Shown: piece by piece, positions 18,815 through 26,832 of the stretch
Numbering within the stretch: the stretch's first letter is position 1
How the letters are laid out: each line of letters begins with the position of its first letter
DNA from: an uncultured Micrococcales bacterium
Lineage (GTDB): Bacteria; Actinomycetota; Actinomycetes; Actinomycetales; Microbacteriaceae
DNA: 64,000 bases
Direction of reading: 5' to 3'
NCBI GenBank assembly: GCA_913062975.1
Contig: CAJXZO010000004.1
Span: forward strand, 1-64,000
Notes under the pieces: model-generated
Told to the model about the DNA's origin: nothing
The model's database searches: none
What the model saw: the letters and a program-made list of their open reading frames with translations, nothing else
Made by a program: the position numbers and the translations under genes

Positions 18815-18991
18815 ATGCTTCAACTACTCGCAGAGGGAGCCATTGTTCACCATCAAGAGTTGCCAATTCCAGCGATCGCGTATGGAATTATTGCTCTGGG
18901 GATCTTCATGGTGCTGGGTATTGTCACCCTGAGTTATAAAGATGTTTCAAATAGGCACTCACACGTGGATGCCGGCGAGGCAAACCACTAG
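18815..18991 (+). CDS. Small single-span membrane protein of unknown function
   Basis: A 58-residue protein encoded by ATG at 18815 with a strong AAAAGGAG site at 18803-18810. It starts MLQLLAEGAIVHHQ, has one hydrophobic segment (about residues 19-40) and ends in a short, His-rich hydrophilic tail. It fills the gap between proA and nadD and ends six bases before nadD, so it is probably co-transcribed. I know similar tiny membrane proteins at this place in other Microbacteriaceae but no assigned role. Confidence 0.72.
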   Translation: MLQLLAEGAIVHHQELPIPAIAYGIIALGIFMVLGIVTLSYKDVSNRHSHVDAGEANH

Positions 18992-18997
18992 GGGTAG

Positions 18998-19582
18998 ATG
19001 TCGGTCAAGCAACGCATTGGGGTCATGGGTGGAACCTTTGACCCGATTCATAATGGCCACCTGGTCGCAGCCAGTGAGGTTGCAAGTGCGTTGAAGCTTG
19101 ACGAAGTAATCTTTGTTCCCACCGGAACTCCGTGGCAAAAACAAGGGGTCAGTCCAGCAGAGCATCGCTATCTGATGACCGTGATTGCAACGGCTTCAAA
19201 CCCCCAATTCAAAGTCAGTCGAGTTGATGTCGATAGACCCGGTTTTACCTACACCGTTGACACCTTGAATGATTTAGCCAAGCAGTATCCAGAATCAGAA
19301 TTGTTTTTTATCTCTGGAGCGGATGCAATCGCTCAGATCTTTGCTTGGAAAGACAAAGACAGCGTCTGGGATTTAGCTCACTTCGTTGCAGTGAGTAGAC
19401 CTGGACATAAACTCAGGCTTCCAGACGCTCCAGCGGGAGCAATCAGCGAACTAGAGGTCCCGGCCTTGGCAATTAGCTCTACCGATGTTCGAGGCAGAGT
19501 TGGTGATGGAAAACCAATTTGGTATCTGGTGCCAGACGGAGTTGTTCAGTACATTAGCAAGCATCACCTTTACGGGGGCTAA
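18998..19582 (+). CDS. nadD: Nicotinate-nucleotide adenylyltransferase
   Basis: Makes nicotinic acid adenine dinucleotide from NaMN and ATP in NAD synthesis. The 194-residue protein has the nucleotidyltransferase signature [11 protein letters not shown] at residues 11-21 and the ISSTDVR motif near the C-terminus. ATG at 18998 follows GGGGTAG. The next gene begins directly after the stop codon. Confidence 0.96.
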   Translation: MSVKQRIGVMGGTFDPIHNGHLVAASEVASALKLDEVIFVPTGTPWQKQGVSPAEHRYLMTVIATASNPQFKVSRVDVDRPGFTYTVDTLNDLAKQYPESELFFISGADAIAQIFAWKDKDSVWDLAHFVAVSRPGHKLRLPDAPAGAISELEVPALAISSTDVRGRVGDGKPIWYLVPDGVVQYISKHHLYGG

Positions 19583-20398
19583 ATGGAATACCAAACTAGG
19601 AGAGAGCGTAGGGAGGCCGAGCGCGCTGCCGAGCAGTCCTCTCAGTTAGTCAATAGTCAGGCTCAGGCTGATGAGGTTCCAACATTTGAGTCCAGCCCCG
19701 AACCAATCATTGAATCTCCTGAACCAGTAAATCCCGAACAAATCAAACGACCATCCCGCAGCGATTCTGCTGAGACGGAATCCGGCTCAAGGCCACTCAC
19801 CCGCAGGGAACTTCGCAAGCTAGAGGCAGAGGGTAAGAAAGTTGATATTAACTCTGGTCGGGAGACGCCCAATCAGCAAGTTGCAGATCGCCAACAGCGA
19901 GCTGAGGAAATCTCTGCTGGCCCAAGTGAACCAGAGAATTTACATCAAAAATCAATGGATGAATCAGATGAGTATCGCACAGACGAAGCTGAGCAACTAA
20001 CTGGAAAAAGTTATCTCTATCAGGAGTCAAGCAATACCTTCACCCTTGATGCTATTCCCAACTCGCTTGCAACCAGCGATTCTGAATCAATCATCACCAA
20101 TACCGAATCAGTTGCAGTGGTCACTGACAGTCAGCCCTCTTTTGCCTCTGACATGGATGACTTGAGATTCGACTTGGAGGATCATCAGGACACCGTGGCT
20201 GGGAAAATCTCTTTGGTAGATCCTGTGAGTGCCAGGATTGTGGCTGAGGCAAGGGATCCAGAAATCGTGGTGCCTGGAAAAATTGTTGTTAGAAACCGTC
20301 TGGTTTCTGTTGGTTTTGGAGTTTTAGCAACGGTGCTATTTGTTGCTGCAGGCATTGGGCTTTGGTGGGTTTTGACTGAAATGGATGTTTTTAGATAA
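19583..20398 (+). CDS. Acidic protein with C-terminal membrane anchor, function unknown
   Basis: A 271-residue protein with three parts. A charged start (RRERREAERAAEQ) leads into a long, probably disordered stretch rich in Glu, Ser, Pro and Gln up to about residue 200. A short conserved-looking segment follows, and one hydrophobic helix lies at about 245-266. The only membrane span is near the C-terminus, so the long N-terminal part is likely cytoplasmic. It sits between nadD (no gap) and rsfS (one-base overlap TAATG). Proteins of this shape occur here in related actinobacteria; I cannot name a function. Confidence 0.75.
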   Translation: MEYQTRRERREAERAAEQSSQLVNSQAQADEVPTFESSPEPIIESPEPVNPEQIKRPSRSDSAETESGSRPLTRRELRKLEAEGKKVDINSGRETPNQQVADRQQRAEEISAGPSEPENLHQKSMDESDEYRTDEAEQLTGKSYLYQESSNTFTLDAIPNSLATSDSESIITNTESVAVVTDSQPSFASDMDDLRFDLEDHQDTVAGKISLVDPVSARIVAEARDPEIVVPGKIVVRNRLVSVGFGVLATVLFVAAGIGLWWVLTEMDVFR

Positions 20399-20751
20399 TG
20401 ACGGCGAGTGCTGAAACTGTAACTCTTGCCAAGCTTGCTGCCAAAGCAGCTGTTGAAAAACTAGCTGATAACCCAGTTGCACTGGATGTCAGTGAGCCTT
20501 TTGGCTTGGCTGAAATATTTTTGCTTGTCAGCGGAGACAACGAGCGACAGATTGTCGCCATTGCGGAGCAGGTTGAAGAATCCATGAGGGAGGCCGGACA
20601 TAAGGCACGAGTCTTAGAAGGAAAGCAGACAGCTCGTTGGGTGCTGATGGATTTTGGAGACTTGGTTGTGCACGTGATGCACGAGCAGGAGCGAGAGTTT
20701 TACTCTCTAGAAAGACTATGGAAAGACTGCCCAGTAGTTACGATTAGCTAA
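20398..20751 (+). CDS. rsfS: Ribosome silencing factor RsfS
   Basis: RsfS binds L14 and blocks subunit joining during nutrient limitation. The 117-residue protein has the DUF143 core: DVSEPFGLAEIFLLVSGDNERQ-like region at about 27-46, W-x-L-M-DFGD and VHVMH. The ATG at 20398 shares its A with the TAA stop of the previous gene. Its location after nadD is conserved in many bacteria. Confidence 0.94.
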   Translation: MTASAETVTLAKLAAKAAVEKLADNPVALDVSEPFGLAEIFLLVSGDNERQIVAIAEQVEESMREAGHKARVLEGKQTARWVLMDFGDLVVHVMHEQEREFYSLERLWKDCPVVTIS

Positions 20752-20761
20752 TCTTTTGCAT

Positions 20762-20767
20762 TAGACT
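20762..20767 (+). promoter_or_regulatory. -10 box of the tRNA-Ala gene
   Basis: TAGACT lies 11 bases before the first base of tRNA-Ala, a distance that fits a promoter for a stable RNA. A possible TTACGA -35 box is 18 bases upstream, in the end of rsfS. Confidence 0.55.
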
Positions 20768-20778
20768 TGGGGAGCTTT

Positions 20779-20851
20779 GGGCCTGTGGCGCAGTTGGTAG
20801 CGCACCTGCATGGCATGCAGGGGGTCAGGGGTTCGAGTCCCCTCAGGTCCA
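20779..20851 (+). tRNA. tRNA-Ala (anticodon GGC)
   Basis: The 73-base cloverleaf has acceptor strands GGGCCTG and CAGGTCC (one G-U), anticodon stem CCTGC/GCAGG around ATGGCAT, giving anticodon GGC, and T stem AGGGG/CCCCT with TTCGAGT. Discriminator A is at 20851. No CCA is encoded. Confidence 0.96.
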
Positions 20852-20908
20852 CCGGTAACAAACTGTAACCCAGTGGAATTGGTGGCAGTTTTTTGGGTTG
20901 TAAAAGCA

Positions 20909-21850
20909 GTGATTACAAACGTTACTCCGCATGGCCTTCACCACGTGACAGCAATAGCATCGGAACCTCAACGCAACCTAGATTTCTACACCAAGGTGCT
21001 GGGTCTAAGGCTTGTGAAGCAAACTGTAAATTTTGACGCCCCACACATCTGGCATCTTTATTACGGTGATAAGCACGGTTCACCCGCCTCAATTCTCACT
21101 TTTTTTCCATGGCCTGGAGTGACATCGGGGATTGAAGGTGCAGGACTTACCACGTCCACATCATTCTCCGTCCCAGCCGAATCTATCGGCTGGTGGCAGG
21201 AGAGATTGAAAAGCCTGCAGATTGATTTTGAAACCACCAATTCAGCAGATGGTTATGAAGTCATTCGCCTGCGAGATAACGATGGCATGCGAATTGAATT
21301 GGTTGGCACTACTGGCGATGAGCGCTCGGGTTGGGACGGGGAGGCTTCGATTCCGGCCGAAATGGCAATTAGGGGTCTTCACTCAGTTCAACTGAGTCAA
21401 CAGCTTCTGGAACCAACTGCAATCATGCTCACCGAAATGCTTGGCATGAAGCTCAATCAAGAGCGCTCTTCAATGGCTCAGTTTGCAATGAGTGATGCAG
21501 GCACGGGAACTTTGGTGGATGTTTTGCCCGGAGTTCGTGAAAGAGGGCTGCAAGCAGGTGGAACAGTTCACCATGTCGCCTTTAGGGCGCCAAATTTGAG
21601 CACCATGGAGACTTGGCGACAAGAACTTACCGAGCAGGGCGTTGCGGTCACGGAAATCATGGACAGGCAATATTTCAAAAGCATTTATTTCCGAGAGCCA
21701 GGAGGTGTGTTGTTTGAGATAGCAACCGATGATCCAGGTTTTGACATCGATGAGCCATTGCTTGAGCTTGGAAGAAAATTGAAGTTGCCACCATGGCTTG
21801 AGCCAAGCCGAGACCAAATCGCACAGTCACTGACCAAGATTGAGGTTTAG
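20909..21850 (+). CDS. Two-domain VOC (glyoxalase fold) ring-cleaving dioxygenase, MhqO-like
   Basis: A 313-residue protein with two VOC modules. The first begins GLHHVTAIASEPQRNLDFY and the second GLHSVQL; a later VHHVAFRA segment and the FEIATDDPGF terminus match the MhqO/YkcA group of Fe(II)-dependent, extradiol-type enzymes. In Bacillus, MhqO acts with MhqD against methylhydroquinone and related quinones. The open frame extends back into tRNA-Ala, so the start must be later; GTG at 20909 gives the family N-terminus but has no clear ribosome binding site. The esterase gene starts immediately after the stop. Substrate is not known. Confidence 0.85.
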   Translation: MITNVTPHGLHHVTAIASEPQRNLDFYTKVLGLRLVKQTVNFDAPHIWHLYYGDKHGSPASILTFFPWPGVTSGIEGAGLTTSTSFSVPAESIGWWQERLKSLQIDFETTNSADGYEVIRLRDNDGMRIELVGTTGDERSGWDGEASIPAEMAIRGLHSVQLSQQLLEPTAIMLTEMLGMKLNQERSSMAQFAMSDAGTGTLVDVLPGVRERGLQAGGTVHHVAFRAPNLSTMETWRQELTEQGVAVTEIMDRQYFKSIYFREPGGVLFEIATDDPGFDIDEPLLELGRKLKLPPWLEPSRDQIAQSLTKIEV

Positions 21851-22453
21851 ATGAGCATCCAAAGACCGCACGTTTGGATTGACAAACAATCTGACCAAAC
21901 ACTTCTTTTGCTGCATGGAACCGGTGCGGATGAAAACGATTTAATCCAACTCGGAGAATTGATTTCTCCGAATAGCAACCTGCTCTCACCCAGGGGTACG
22001 GTGAGCGAAAACGGCATGAATCGTTTTTTTGAAAGAACCCCCCAGGGGGAGTTTGTGCAGTCATCGGTTTTAGATGCGGTAACTGAGCTCACCGAGTTTA
22101 TTGAAGCGGCTGCAGAACAATACGGCTTTGATCGCACCAACCTGAGCGCCTGTGGCTTTTCAAATGGTGCGAATGCAGCTCTGGCCGTACTAATGATTAA
22201 TCCTGAAGTTTTGAATTTGGTGGTGGCTTTTGGAGCAACCAAACCTCTGAATCAACCGGTTGCAGTTGACCTGAATGGCAAGTTGGTATTTATTGCCAAT
22301 GGCGACGTTGATCCGTATGCGCCAGTTGCAATAACTGAGGGCTTTGTGGCTGAATTGAAGGCTTGTGGAGCGGAGGTTGAGCTACTCACCCATCCGGGGG
22401 GTCATCAAATTTCTTCAGCACATATCCAGCAAATTAACAGCCACCTGACCTAA
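21851..22453 (+). CDS. Alpha/beta hydrolase, phospholipase/carboxylesterase family, MhqD-like
   Basis: A 200-residue serine hydrolase with LLLHGTGADEND near the N-terminus, the nucleophile elbow GFSNG (102-106, Ser104), an acidic residue in NGDVDP (about 152-154) and His185 in HPGGHQIS. It belongs to the same hydrolase group as Bacillus MhqD and E. coli YpfH. ATG follows directly on the stop of the dioxygenase gene, so the two are co-transcribed. The pairing repeats the mhqO-mhqD arrangement, but no MarR-type regulator is nearby. Confidence 0.85.
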   Translation: MSIQRPHVWIDKQSDQTLLLLHGTGADENDLIQLGELISPNSNLLSPRGTVSENGMNRFFERTPQGEFVQSSVLDAVTELTEFIEAAAEQYGFDRTNLSACGFSNGANAALAVLMINPEVLNLVVAFGATKPLNQPVAVDLNGKLVFIANGDVDPYAPVAITEGFVAELKACGAEVELLTHPGGHQISSAHIQQINSHLT

Positions 22454-22484
22454 TATTTTCTAAGAAAAGTAACTAAGGAGAGAC

Positions 22485-23231
22485 GTGGCGATTTCACATA
22501 ATCCCGTTTTTAACCAATCGATGCGGAGTGCATCGAAAGGACTTGAGCAGTCACAGGTTGATGCAAGGTTTGCTGACATAACTTCCACCAAGCCAATGAC
22601 GCTGGAGGGAACAGCTTCCAAAGTTATTGGCATGTTGATGCTGGTTGTTTTGGGTGCTGCTGGAACTTGGGTTTTCAATTTAGAGGCGCTTGCATTCCCA
22701 GCGATGTTTGTTGGTTTGGGACTGGGTCTCTGGGCAGCTTTTTCTAAAACTACGCGCCCTTGGCTTTACTACCTTTACGCGGTGGTGCAGGGAGTGTTCA
22801 TCGGTGGAATTTCTTCTATTTTTGAAGCCTCCTACCCAGGAATCGTGCAAAGCGCTGTGCTGGGAACGCTAACAACAGCTGGTGGAATGTTCATGGCATA
22901 CCGCTTCGGTTGGATCAAGGTCAACCAACGCTTCACCAGAATCATGACATTCGCACTCATTGGTTATTTTGGCTTTGCCATGATTAACCTTGGGTTTGCA
23001 CTATTCGGTGGCGGTGGAATCTACACCTCGCAGTTTGGCTGGATAGCAGCTTTGATTGGTGTCGGTCTTGCCGCTTTCACACTGAACTTGGATTTTGAGG
23101 CAATCAAACAGGGTGTTGCTCAGGGAGCACCTGAAGAATTCGAGTGGAGAGCTGCGTTTGGTTTGACCGCAACGCTTATCTGGCTATACGTCGAGATTCT
23201 AAGAATGTTGGCAATTTTTAATCAAGAATAA
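22485..23231 (+). CDS. Bax inhibitor-1/YccA family membrane protein
   Basis: A 248-residue protein with about seven hydrophobic helices after a 40-residue N-terminal region. The loop following the last helices (NLDFEAIKQGVAQGAPEEFEWRAAFGLTATLIWLYVEILRM in summary) is the mark of the actinobacterial/bacterial Bax1-I group, some members of which conduct calcium. GTG at 22485 follows AAGGAG. It is convergent with dnaE2; the shared 24-base gap holds a terminator-like hairpin. Confidence 0.88.
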   Translation: MAISHNPVFNQSMRSASKGLEQSQVDARFADITSTKPMTLEGTASKVIGMLMLVVLGAAGTWVFNLEALAFPAMFVGLGLGLWAAFSKTTRPWLYYLYAVVQGVFIGGISSIFEASYPGIVQSAVLGTLTTAGGMFMAYRFGWIKVNQRFTRIMTFALIGYFGFAMINLGFALFGGGGIYTSQFGWIAALIGVGLAAFTLNLDFEAIKQGVAQGAPEEFEWRAAFGLTATLIWLYVEILRMLAIFNQE

Positions 23232-23245
23232 ACTCGTAAGCGGTG

Positions 23246-23280
23246 AAGGGGTGAGTCAGCCTGCAAGGCGCTCGCCCCTT
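23246..23280. terminator. Hairpin between the Bax1-I gene and dnaE2, probable bidirectional terminator
   Basis: Arms AAGGGGTGAG (23246-23255) and CTCGCCCCTT (23271-23280) pair over ten positions with one G-T. A smaller inner stem CCT/AGG sits within the loop. A short T run follows on the plus strand. The hairpin lies 14 bases after the Bax1-I gene and includes the dnaE2 stop codon, so it could end both convergent transcripts. Confidence 0.6.
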
Positions 23281-26200
23281 TCCCACTTAATCCAGAGCTG
23301 ATTTAAGTCCCAGGCATTTTCGGCAAGCACGGAAACCCCTTTTTTGCCAGTTCTCCTAAGCTTTCCAGAAATCAAAAGCAGGCGATTGTTGAATAATAAA
23401 TCAGCACATTCTTTCTGAGCTTCATCAAAAAAGGTGGCATCGGCACAACCGGTAGAGTCATCAAGACTTATAAACACAACCCTTTTCCCGCTTTTCATTG
23501 GTGGCGTTTGAGTGGCGACCCTAACTCCCGCAATCAGCACTTCCGTGTTTCCGCGAAGACTAGATAGTTCGTTTGCTCTGGAGACTCCGAGTGAATCCAG
23601 CATGGGTTGGTATTTATCAAGCAGGTGACCGGTAATGTCCATGCCGGTGAGACCAATTTCATAATCAATTTGTTCTTCGGTTGAGACCTGCTGATTGCCA
23701 GATGGCAATGTTTCCACAACATTGAAATTCAGCTCCTGCTGGGTGCCGTTAATTTTTGGTGCGGGCTTGGTGGTTATCTCACGTATCTTTTGCATCAAAT
23801 CACCTCGGGTTGCATTGGTGGCCAACGAATCCAATGCCCCTAGAGCCGCTAGTCGAGTTATGGTTTTTCTAGATGGCCTGGCTTTTTTATAAAAGTCTGC
23901 AAGGTCTGCAAAGGGTGCAGACTTGATGATTCTGGAAACCTCGGGTGCACTAATTCCTGCAACTTCGGTAAGTGCCATCCTTACTCCCTTTTTTGACTTT
24001 TCTATCTCCACTCGGTATTCATCGGTTGATTTGTTTACATCAATTGCCAATAGATCAACACCAAGACGCCTGGCTTCAGCCAACAAAAGCCTTTTGGGAT
24101 ACATGCCCGGATCATGAGTTAGCAAGCCTGCAATAAATTCAGCTGGGTAGTGGGTTTTCAGCCAAGCTGACTGATAGGTCGGAAAAGCAAAAGCGGCACC
24201 GTGGGCTTTGCAGAAACCAAAGCTTCCAAAGCCCTCCAATACTTTCCAGACCCGATTGACAACCGATATTTGATAGCCACGAGCCAGTGCACTCTGTTTG
24301 AAATAAGACTGAATTTTCTCGCTTGCATCGGGTTTAGCCATCTGCCTTCTTAGTTCATCTGCCTTGGCCAGGGTGCAACCGGTCATTACCTTCATGATTT
24401 TCATCAGCTGTTCATGAAATACGACCACCCCATAGCTCTCTTCAAGAATTGGCTTCAAATCTGGATGGAAATAATCTGGCTGAATAAATCCATGCCTCCC
24501 ATCCAGGTAGGGAGAAATCATGTTTCCCTTCATTGGACCCGGTCTGAAAAGCGATATTTGCAAAGTCAGGTCATTGAATTCAGTTGGTTGGTGCTTGCCG
24601 GTTAGCTCTCTTTGGCCGGGGCTTTCTATTTGAAAAATGCCCAGAGTGTTGGTAGTTCTAATAAGTTCAAATACGTCCTTGTCATCAGTTGCTACCGAAT
24701 CTAGGTCTAGTTGCTTATTTTCAACTCTTTCTATTTCCCTCACCGCATAGGCCATGGTGCTCTGCATTCTCACTCCAAGCACATCTAGTTTCAAAAAACC
24801 CATCGGATCCATGTCATCTTTATCAAACTGACTCATCGGTAATCCCAGACCACTTGGTTCGGTCGGGGTTAGTTGCAGCAACCTGCTGTCTCCGAGGACC
24901 ACCCCACAGGGATGCATTGAGATATGCCGGGGGAGACGGTCAAGCCTCTGGGTTAGGTCCACCAGTAGGTTTAGCTTTCGATTTTTTTCAACTTGACTTG
25001 CAACTCTGGCAAGTTCTGGCTTCATCTCCAGTGCCGCCCTAAAGCCAGCAGCGCTAAATCTCCAGGAGCTTTTAGCTATCTGGTCTATCTGATCCTCATC
25101 TAACCCAAGAGCCATCCCGCTGTCTCTTATGGCGCCACGACCTCGATATGTTGACTGCATTGCTAACAGCGTTACTCGGTCACCGCCGTAGCGCTTGAAA
25201 ATGCTTCTATAAATGTCATGTCTTCTGGCTGATTCAACATCAATGTCTATGTCTGGAAGTGTTGAGCGTTCGGTGGATAAAAATCTTTCAAACAGCAATC
25301 CTTGCGAGATTGGATCGATGTGACTTATGCCAAGCAGATAATTCACCAAAGAACCAGCACCTGATCCGCGTGCGGCAATGCGTATGCGCATGTCTCTAAT
25401 CATTTGAGCCACATCCGCAACGGTTAGAAAAAAGGTTGCAAAGCCAAGCTTGTTGATTGTTATCAGCTCTTTTGAAAGTTGATGTTGAACCTCTGTGACC
25501 AAGCTGGGTTTTGCATCCGGATAGCGAAAATTGATTGCCGAGTGGGTTTTTTGCCACAGCACTTCAAAGGGGTTCCCATCTATGCCTAAAAGGTTTTTTT
25601 CTGGTGTTTTTGGATTCCCCCAATCGCAGTCTTCAACTGGGCTCAATCGACACCTGTCGACTAGCTGTTCGGTGGTGGCGATTAACTTCTTAGCCAACTT
25701 GGTTTGCTGCGTGATTTCCAGTGCCAGTGAAAACATCTCGGCTGCTGGCTTAAGCCAAGCCTGGGCATTTGGTTGAGGCAGGAAAATGCCAAGTGGCTCT
25801 AAAAACCTTGCCGAATCCAGAACATCGGCGGTCAGTGCATCGTCAGGCTGCAGGTACCGAGCGGCATTGGTTAACACAGCAGGTATTTTTTTATACTCGG
25901 CAACGGAGACAAGTGATCTAGCGTGCTCTACCGAGTATTTGGAGCCAGGTTCGGTCAGGTGGGTAAAAACCTCTATGGCTAGGCTTCCACGGGTGCTGAA
26001 GTGACTAAGCCACTCATCGGCCAATCTCGAGGCTGTGGCGGGATCTGAGAGTAGTGTCTGACCAACATCACTGTCTGCACCGAGCAGCACCGTGCAATTT
26101 GCCACTTCCTGCTGAGTGAGAGATGCAAGCTCAGCTCTGTCAATGGAGGGTGGTTGGTTTTTCTTTTTCTGATGAGCCTTGCTGACAATTCGAGAAATTG

Positions 26201-26480
26201 CGCTCCAGCCCGCTCCTCGATTGTGGCCGTGGGCGAGAATAACCACTCTGCCAAGTGATTTTCCATCGTGGACTTCAAGGTTGACTCCAATAATTGGATC
26301 AATTTTGTTTTCAATGCAGGAACCTATGTGTTTGACCGCACCGTAAAGACCGTCTCTGTCGACTACTGCCAGAGCATCAAAGCCAAGACTTTTTGCAAAC
26401 TCAACGGCCTGTTTTGGTTTATTTACCCCATAGTGAGCAGAGTAGGCGGAGGCAAAATTTAGATGTGCAAATCCGGTCAC
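23256..26480 (-). CDS. dnaE2: Error-prone DNA polymerase III alpha-type subunit DnaE2 (ImuC)
   Basis: C-family polymerase used for translesion synthesis and induced mutagenesis. The frame opens at a GTG at 26504, but the GTG at 26480 overlaps the TAG stop of DUF6504 (TAGTG) and yields the actinobacterial DnaE2 start MTGFAHLN; this gives 1074 residues, short for DnaE1. The PHP domain is degenerate (AHLNFASAYS and VVDRDGLYG instead of His-rich motifs). Polymerase aspartates are kept: PDIDID at 409-414 and Asp566 in LKLDVLG. Finger, HhH and C-terminal OB regions follow. An SOS box precedes the two-gene unit. No imuA or imuB is next to it. Confidence 0.88.
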   Translation of the reverse strand: MTGFAHLNFASAYSAHYGVNKPKQAVEFAKSLGFDALAVVDRDGLYGAVKHIGSCIENKIDPIIGVNLEVHDGKSLGRVVILAHGHNRGAGWSAISRIVSKAHQKKKNQPPSIDRAELASLTQQEVANCTVLLGADSDVGQTLLSDPATASRLADEWLSHFSTRGSLAIEVFTHLTEPGSKYSVEHARSLVSVAEYKKIPAVLTNAARYLQPDDALTADVLDSARFLEPLGIFLPQPNAQAWLKPAAEMFSLALEITQQTKLAKKLIATTEQLVDRCRLSPVEDCDWGNPKTPEKNLLGIDGNPFEVLWQKTHSAINFRYPDAKPSLVTEVQHQLSKELITINKLGFATFFLTVADVAQMIRDMRIRIAARGSGAGSLVNYLLGISHIDPISQGLLFERFLSTERSTLPDIDIDVESARRHDIYRSIFKRYGGDRVTLLAMQSTYRGRGAIRDSGMALGLDEDQIDQIAKSSWRFSAAGFRAALEMKPELARVASQVEKNRKLNLLVDLTQRLDRLPRHISMHPCGVVLGDSRLLQLTPTEPSGLGLPMSQFDKDDMDPMGFLKLDVLGVRMQSTMAYAVREIERVENKQLDLDSVATDDKDVFELIRTTNTLGIFQIESPGQRELTGKHQPTEFNDLTLQISLFRPGPMKGNMISPYLDGRHGFIQPDYFHPDLKPILEESYGVVVFHEQLMKIMKVMTGCTLAKADELRRQMAKPDASEKIQSYFKQSALARGYQISVVNRVWKVLEGFGSFGFCKAHGAAFAFPTYQSAWLKTHYPAEFIAGLLTHDPGMYPKRLLLAEARRLGVDLLAIDVNKSTDEYRVEIEKSKKGVRMALTEVAGISAPEVSRIIKSAPFADLADFYKKARPSRKTITRLAALGALDSLATNATRGDLMQKIREITTKPAPKINGTQQELNFNVVETLPSGNQQVSTEEQIDYEIGLTGMDITGHLLDKYQPMLDSLGVSRANELSSLRGNTEVLIAGVRVATQTPPMKSGKRVVFISLDDSTGCADATFFDEAQKECADLLFNNRLLLISGKLRRTGKKGVSVLAENAWDLNQLWIKWERGERLAG

Positions 26481-26764
26481 TAGATTATTCGCACCAACTT
26501 CCACTCATCTTCTGGCAAGTTATGCCTGAGTTCAAAAACTCCACCCTCAGATTCATGATGAGCTCTGACTCGCCACATCTCGGTCTCGACCAGTTGCGGA
26601 CCAATTCCCTTGGGTGCTTGACCTGCTTCCGTCCACCAGCTTTTGCGGGCATACCAGCGCACCGGGGAACCGCTTGCTAGATAGCTGGAACCTCGCCAAT
26701 CTATGGAAATTGGCTGACCATCGTGGTTGGTTACAACTGCCACCGACTCATCGACTTGAATCAA
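26480..26764 (-). CDS. DUF6504 family protein of the actinobacterial mutasome cluster
   Basis: A 94-residue soluble protein without membrane segments or recognised catalytic motifs. Visible features are GQPISIDWRG, a Trp/Tyr-rich centre (RWYARKSWW) and a C-terminal RVRAH...GVFELRH segment. It matches the small DUF6504 proteins that accompany imuB and dnaE2 in actinobacteria. TTG at 26764 is preceded by GGGGAG (26770-26775, minus strand), and the SOS box lies immediately before that. The stop overlaps the dnaE2 GTG by one base. Function unknown; context points to DNA damage tolerance. Confidence 0.82.
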   Translation of the reverse strand: MIQVDESVAVVTNHDGQPISIDWRGSSYLASGSPVRWYARKSWWTEAGQAPKGIGPQLVETEMWRVRAHHESEGGVFELRHNLPEDEWKLVRII

Positions 26765-26775
26765 TTAATCTCCCC

Positions 26776-26799
26776 TTATTCGAACATTTGTTCGAATAA
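26776..26799. promoter_or_regulatory. SOS (LexA) box controlling DUF6504-dnaE2
   Basis: A perfect inverted repeat, TTATTCGAAC-N4-GTTCGAATAA with spacer ATTT, contains the complete actinobacterial/Gram-positive LexA operator core TCGAAC-N4-GTTCGA. It ends directly at the GGGGAG ribosome binding site of DUF6504 (minus strand), a position where LexA would cover the promoter and start point. It is also downstream of the SRAP gene, which is read in the same direction. This is the only perfect copy I saw in the window. Confidence 0.95.
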
Positions 26800-26832
26800 A
26801 AGTGTAAGAGATTAAGTGGACATTGTGAAGAG

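Noticed and set aside
20810-20908. Open frame upstream of the VOC dioxygenase, beginning inside tRNA-Ala
   Set aside because: The first 30 or so codons would be translated from the tRNA gene itself. The family N-terminus begins after GTG at 20909.
20779-22453. Genomic island inserted at tRNA-Ala
   Set aside because: No integrase, no direct repeat of the tRNA 3' end and no abrupt change of composition by eye.
23256-26480. Replicative DnaE1 as identity of the alpha-type polymerase
   Set aside because: The chain is shorter than DnaE1, its PHP domain is degenerate, it lies behind a perfect SOS box, and its partner is DUF6504; all point to DnaE2.
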